Below are positions 60,883-64,000 of a DNA stretch of 64,000 bases, piece after piece. How positions within the stretch are numbered: position 1 is the stretch's first letter; every line of letters starts with the position of its first letter. Position numbers and translations under genes: made by a program. Origin of the DNA: JAWRCU01 sp033542235. Lineage in GTDB: Bacteria; Pseudomonadota; Alphaproteobacteria; Rhizobiales; Rhizobiaceae. The stretch is taken from the NCBI RefSeq assembly GCF_033542235.1, contig NZ_JAWRCU010000003.1:620001-684000 (forward strand), read 5' to 3'. The notes under the pieces are model-generated. The model ran no database searches and was not told the origin of the DNA. It worked only from the letters and a program-made list of their open reading frames with translations.

Positions 60883-61154
60883 GATGATTTCCTCCCTCAG
60901 TGCCGGACGGCCGCCTCAGCTGGAACTGGCGCTCCGGTCATGAACTGGTAGGACCAGAATGCACTCTTTTGGCCCCTGAGGTCTAGGCCGTAGGCGAAGC
61001 TACAGTCTGCAAACGCCCCCTTTCGCCGTTCATCGATAGACCGGCGTGCCCGTAAACGGTGCTTGGCGATGTTCTGCGAGCCGTGACAAAACCGCAAGAT
61101 CGGTCGAGCGCGTCATGTCTGCGTGCGCTTTGCTGATGCTGCCACGGAGGACAA

Positions 61155-62031
61155 ATGAAGGCGGCGCTTCAAAACTACCATGCCCGGATGCAGCGAGTGC
61201 TGGATCATATAGATCGGCATCTGGACGAGGATCTGGACCTGGACGCGCTGAGCAGCGTCGCAGCCTACTCGAAATATCATTTCCACCGGCAGTTCACGGC
61301 GACCTTTGGGCTGTCCGTGCATCGCTATATCCAGCTCGCCCGCCTGAAGCGCGCTTCATACTGTCTAGCCTACAGGGATGCCCAAAGCGTCACGGACATA
61401 GCGATGGATGCCGGTTACGATGCACTGGACGGCTTCGCCCGGGCTTTTCGGCAACGGTTTGGGCAGTCGCCTTCCTCGTTCCGGAAGTCTCCCGACTGGG
61501 AGCCGTGGCTTGCGGCCTTCGGGCCCCTCGACAACGCAAGGAGCAAGCTCATGAAGACGACATTTACACCTGACGAAGTGACGATTCGCGAAGTGCCCCC
61601 CACGCCGGTGGCGATCTTGGAGCATCGAGGCGACCCGGCGGCCCTCGGCACCACCATCCAGCGCTTCATCGCGTGGCGCAAGGCCGCTGGCTTGCACCCC
61701 AAGACAAGTCCGACCTTCAATGTCTGGCATTCCGAGCGGCGTCCTGCATCGCCTGCCGACTATAGCGTGGACCTTTGTGTCGCGACTGACCGACCGATCG
61801 AGGGCAACACAGATCAAAGCCGGCGAGATCCCTGGCGGACGCTGCGCGGTGCTGCGGGTCGTTGGCAACACCGACAATCTGGAGCCTGCCGCGCTCTACC
61901 TTTATCGCGACTGGCTTCCGGCCAGCGGCGAGGAAGCACGCGACTTCCCGATCTATTGCCGGCGCCTGAGCTTCTTCCCGGAGGTGCCGGAGCATGAGGC
62001 GGTCGCGGAACTGTTCTTGCCGCTGAAATAG
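61155..62031 (+). pseudogene. AraC-family regulator with GyrI-like domain, frameshifted
   Basis: The first frame (from 61155) encodes a complete double-HTH AraC domain: RVLDHIDRHLDEDLDLDALSSVAAYSKYHFHRQF and VTDIAMDAGYDALDGFARAFRQRFGQSPSSFR (about 1-112), then a GyrI-like effector-binding domain from MKTTFTPDEVTIREVPPTPVA up to CVATDRPIEGN (about 61806). The rest of the GyrI domain, QIKAGEIPGGRCAVLRVVG to AVAELFLPLK, is in the +1 frame and ends at 62031. One extra base near 61807-61809 explains it. In the unrepaired frame the protein would end with unrelated residues at 61997. The DNA-binding half is intact, so the product may still bind DNA; a sequencing error is the alternative. Confidence 0.78.
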
Positions 62032-62043
62032 CGCCCTCGGAGC

Positions 62044-62082
62044 GCGGCCTGTCCGTTGCGTTGCAAGAAATGGACAGGCCGC
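62044..62082 (+). terminator. Stem-loop after the AraC gene
   Basis: GCGGCCTGTCC (62044-62054) and GGACAGGCCGC (62072-62082) form a perfect 11-bp stem with a 17-base loop, in the gap between the convergent AraC and GGDEF-EAL genes. There is no T-run on either side, so termination is likely but not typical. Confidence 0.45.
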
Positions 62083-62149
62083 TATACCCAACCTCGGTCG
62101 TTATGTGTTCAGGGCCTAGCGCAATTCGGCGGGCTGGCATGGCGCCGGC

Positions 62150-64000
62150 TCAGGCAACGCGGGCAATGTCGTCGAAGAATGCGCCGATCACCTGTGCCAC
62201 ATTCTCCTGCGCAACCGGCGGGCTGAACAGGAAACCTTGCAGCTCGCCGCATTTCTCGGCACGCAGCATCTCGAGCTGCGAGACGGTTTCCACGCCTTCG
62301 GCCGTGGTGTCGATGCCCAGGCTGGAGCCGAGCCCTATGATGGCGCGGACGATGGCAAGCGATTCCGCGCTCTCGCCTATCTCGCGCACGAAGGAACGGT
62401 CGATCTTCAGCCGGCCGAAGGGGAATTGCCTGAGATAGCTTAGGCTCGAATAGCCCGTCCCGAAATCGTCGAGCGCGATGCGCACGCCGCGAGCACGCAA
62501 CCGGTTGAGCGTTGCGAGGTTTGCGGCGCTGTCGACCAGCAGCACCGATTCGGTGATCTCGACCTCGAGGCGTTGCGCGTCGAGACTGCTGCGTGCCAGT
62601 GCCAGATCGACCGTCTCGACCAGCTCCCCCTTGCGGAACTGCACCGGCGATACATTGACCGCCAGCACCAGTTCGCCTGGCCAGGCGGCCGCCTGCCGGC
62701 AAGCTTCGATCAACACCCACCGGCCAAGCTCGTCGAGCATGCCGATTTCCTCGGCAATCGGAATGAACTCGGCCGGCGAAACCATTCCGCGCCGCGGATT
62801 GCGCCATCTGAGCAGCGCCTCGAAGCCGCGCAGCTTGCCGGTCTTGACCGACAGGAAGGGCTGATAGTGAAGCTCGAATTCCCGCTCGATCACCGCGTTG
62901 CGCAGCTCCATCTCGAGGCTGCGGCGCTCGCGCTGCTCAAGGTCCATTTCGGGCGCGAAGAACAGAAAGGCGCCCTTGGCAGATTGCTTGACGCGATAGA
63001 GCGCGAGGTCTGCGCATTTGAGCAGGTCGTCGGTATCGACGGCATCGTCTGGCGCGAGTGCCGCCCCGACGCTCGCGCCGACGGCGACCTCGGCCCCGTC
63101 GATCCTGCGGATCGCAGCGATATCCTGCTTTATGCGCAAGGCGAGCCCTTCGATTTCATCGCGCGCCTTCAGGTTCGGCACGAGAATCGCGAATTCGTCG
63201 CCGCCGAGCCTCGCGATCACATCGCTCTTGCGCGCGTGCTTCCTCAGCCTGCCGGTTACCTCGACAAGCAGCGCGTCGCCGGCGGCATGGCCCAGAGTGT
63301 CGTTGACCGCCTTGAAGTCGTCGAGGTCGATGAGAATCACGCCGAAGCGGTGATCGCCTTGCTCGAGCCGGCCCGCCGCCCGTTCCAGCTCGCGCGTGAA
63401 AACGGTGCGGTTTGCAACGCCGGTCAGCGGATCGTGGTGGGCGAGATAGGTGACATGCGCCTCGGCGCGCTTGCGTTCGGTAATGTCGACGATGGTCGAC
63501 AGCGTCGCCGGCTTGCCGTCGATCAATATCTCGCTCGTATATTCGATGACGTCGATCTCCCGGCCGTCGGCGGTGCGATGACGCCACACCGCTTCGCGCC
63601 CTGCCTCGCTGCCCTGCTCGGCAGCACTCTCGACGCGGATCTCCGAAAGGAGGCGGCTCAGGAATTCCTTGCGGCCATAGCCGTATAGATGCAATGCCGC
63701 CTCGTTGACGTTGAGAAAGCCTGCGGCGTCACGGCTACGCACGAACATCGGCGCCGGATTCTCGTCGAACAGCGAGCGGAACAGCGTTTCTCGCGCCGTG
63801 AGCTCGCGTATATCTGTCAAAGTGACTGCCAGGATGCCGTCGGTGATATCCACGCCGACCTGCAATGCGACCCTGTTCTCTCCCAGCTTGTAGGCGAGCT
63901 CGAAGCTCGGGATCCGGCCGCTGGACGGGGTGCCGAGCAGCGCCTCTGGGATCTCCTGGACGCCGATTTGAGACAAAGCGTCCGAGAACAACGTGTATTG
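62150..64000 (-). CDS. PAS-GGDEF-EAL protein, c-di-GMP turnover (5' end outside window)
   Basis: The frame is open to the window edge, so the N-terminus is missing; the visible part has 617 codons. In order: the end of an N-terminal sensor region, a PAS domain (SLFDENPAPMFVRSRDAAGFLNVNEAAL), GGDEF (YLAHHDPLTGVANRTVFTREL, then RLGGDEFAIL with the active-site motif intact) and EAL (ELHYQPFLSVKTGKLRGFEALLRW, EITESVLLVDS, DDFGTGYSSLSYLRQFPFGRLKIDRSFV). The EAL catalytic motifs are present. Both diguanylate cyclase and phosphodiesterase activities are possible; usually one dominates. It probably links a signal sensed by PAS to motility or biofilm control. Confidence 0.93.
   Translation of the reverse strand, partial: QYTLFSDALSQIGVQEIPEALLGTPSSGRIPSFELAYKLGENRVALQVGVDITDGILAVTLTDIRELTARETLFRSLFDENPAPMFVRSRDAAGFLNVNEAALHLYGYGRKEFLSRLLSEIRVESAAEQGSEAGREAVWRHRTADGREIDVIEYTSEILIDGKPATLSTIVDITERKRAEAHVTYLAHHDPLTGVANRTVFTRELERAAGRLEQGDHRFGVILIDLDDFKAVNDTLGHAAGDALLVEVTGRLRKHARKSDVIARLGGDEFAILVPNLKARDEIEGLALRIKQDIAAIRRIDGAEVAVGASVGAALAPDDAVDTDDLLKCADLALYRVKQSAKGAFLFFAPEMDLEQRERRSLEMELRNAVIEREFELHYQPFLSVKTGKLRGFEALLRWRNPRRGMVSPAEFIPIAEEIGMLDELGRWVLIEACRQAAAWPGELVLAVNVSPVQFRKGELVETVDLALARSSLDAQRLEVEITESVLLVDSAANLATLNRLRARGVRIALDDFGTGYSSLSYLRQFPFGRLKIDRSFVREIGESAESLAIVRAIIGLGSSLGIDTTAEGVETVSQLEMLRAEKCGELQGFLFSPPVAQENVAQVIGAFFDDIARVA

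Noticed and set aside
60897..61097. Minus-strand 66-codon frame ending QFMTGAPVPAEAAVRH, perhaps a gene fragment upstream of the M24 gene
   Set aside because: No recognisable family and no supported start; it is more simply the shared promoter gap between M24 and AraC.

Overview
The window reads as a chromosomal segment of a GC-rich alphaproteobacterium of the order Hyphomicrobiales, most likely the Phyllobacteriaceae/Mesorhizobium group. Grounds: an Omp19-type lipoprotein very like the Brucella one, the rhizobial order mdh-sucC-sucD-sucA-sucB-lpdA, XerC, the hemC-hemD-Mic60-hemY cluster facing tsaD-gpsA, a probable ybhL leader, and many short palindromic intergenic elements of the rhizobial kind. 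There is no prophage, transposase, CRISPR array or plasmid gene; nearly all of it is core genome.

Layout. 1-5.2 kb: leucyl aminopeptidase (cut by the window start), a divergent LysR regulator, DUF1328, Omp19, ZapE, a GNAT enzyme. 5.5-16.4 kb: TCA-cycle block mdh, sucC, cupin, sucD, sucA, sucB, then MAPEG and a secreted protein, then lpdA. 16.6-26.7 kb: small envelope proteins, TraB/GumN protein, xerC, rimM-trmD, a symporter, rplS, DUF1223, DUF2794, a GNAT enzyme and a Bax-inhibitor-type protein. 27-31 kb: YbbA/YbbP-type ABC transporter divergent from a TesA-type esterase. 31-39.5 kb: M3 peptidase, MFS pump with divergent TetR regulator, carbonic anhydrase, DUF429 and pyridoxal kinase. 39.7-45 kb: LemA-TPM-TPM operon, GNAT, pyrophosphatase, DUF167-YggT, tRNA-Ala(CGC). 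45-50 kb: Inh-domain protein, MFS transporter, HPP-CBS protein, FHA-adenylate cyclase. 49.3-58.7 kb: minus-strand run hemC-hemD-Mic60-hemY-TerB-GATase facing tsaD-gpsA-yciI-EVE. 58.8-64 kb: methyltransferase, M24 peptidase, a frameshifted AraC regulator and a GGDEF-EAL protein cut by the window end.

How the parts work together. The suc block encodes malate dehydrogenase, succinyl-CoA synthetase and the three subunits of 2-oxoglutarate dehydrogenase; sucA consumes 2-oxoglutarate and lpdA regenerates lipoamide. The hem cluster makes uroporphyrinogen III and carries along the bacterial Mic60 homologue. LemA-TPM-TPM, YbbA/YbbP-TesA and Omp19 are envelope functions.

The least explained layer is non-coding. 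At least four families of palindromic elements sit directly against genes. Octamer/heptamer arrays abut stop codons at three loci. A two-hairpin element supplies the only evident start codon of a methyltransferase and the stop codon of a DUF167 gene. A long palindrome forms the 5' end of a TPM gene. Twin palindromes with matching ends fill the hemC-tsaD gap. I see no clearly novel multi-gene system; the candidates worth checking are these elements, a cupin gene between sucC and sucD, and a secreted protein with an internal duplication.
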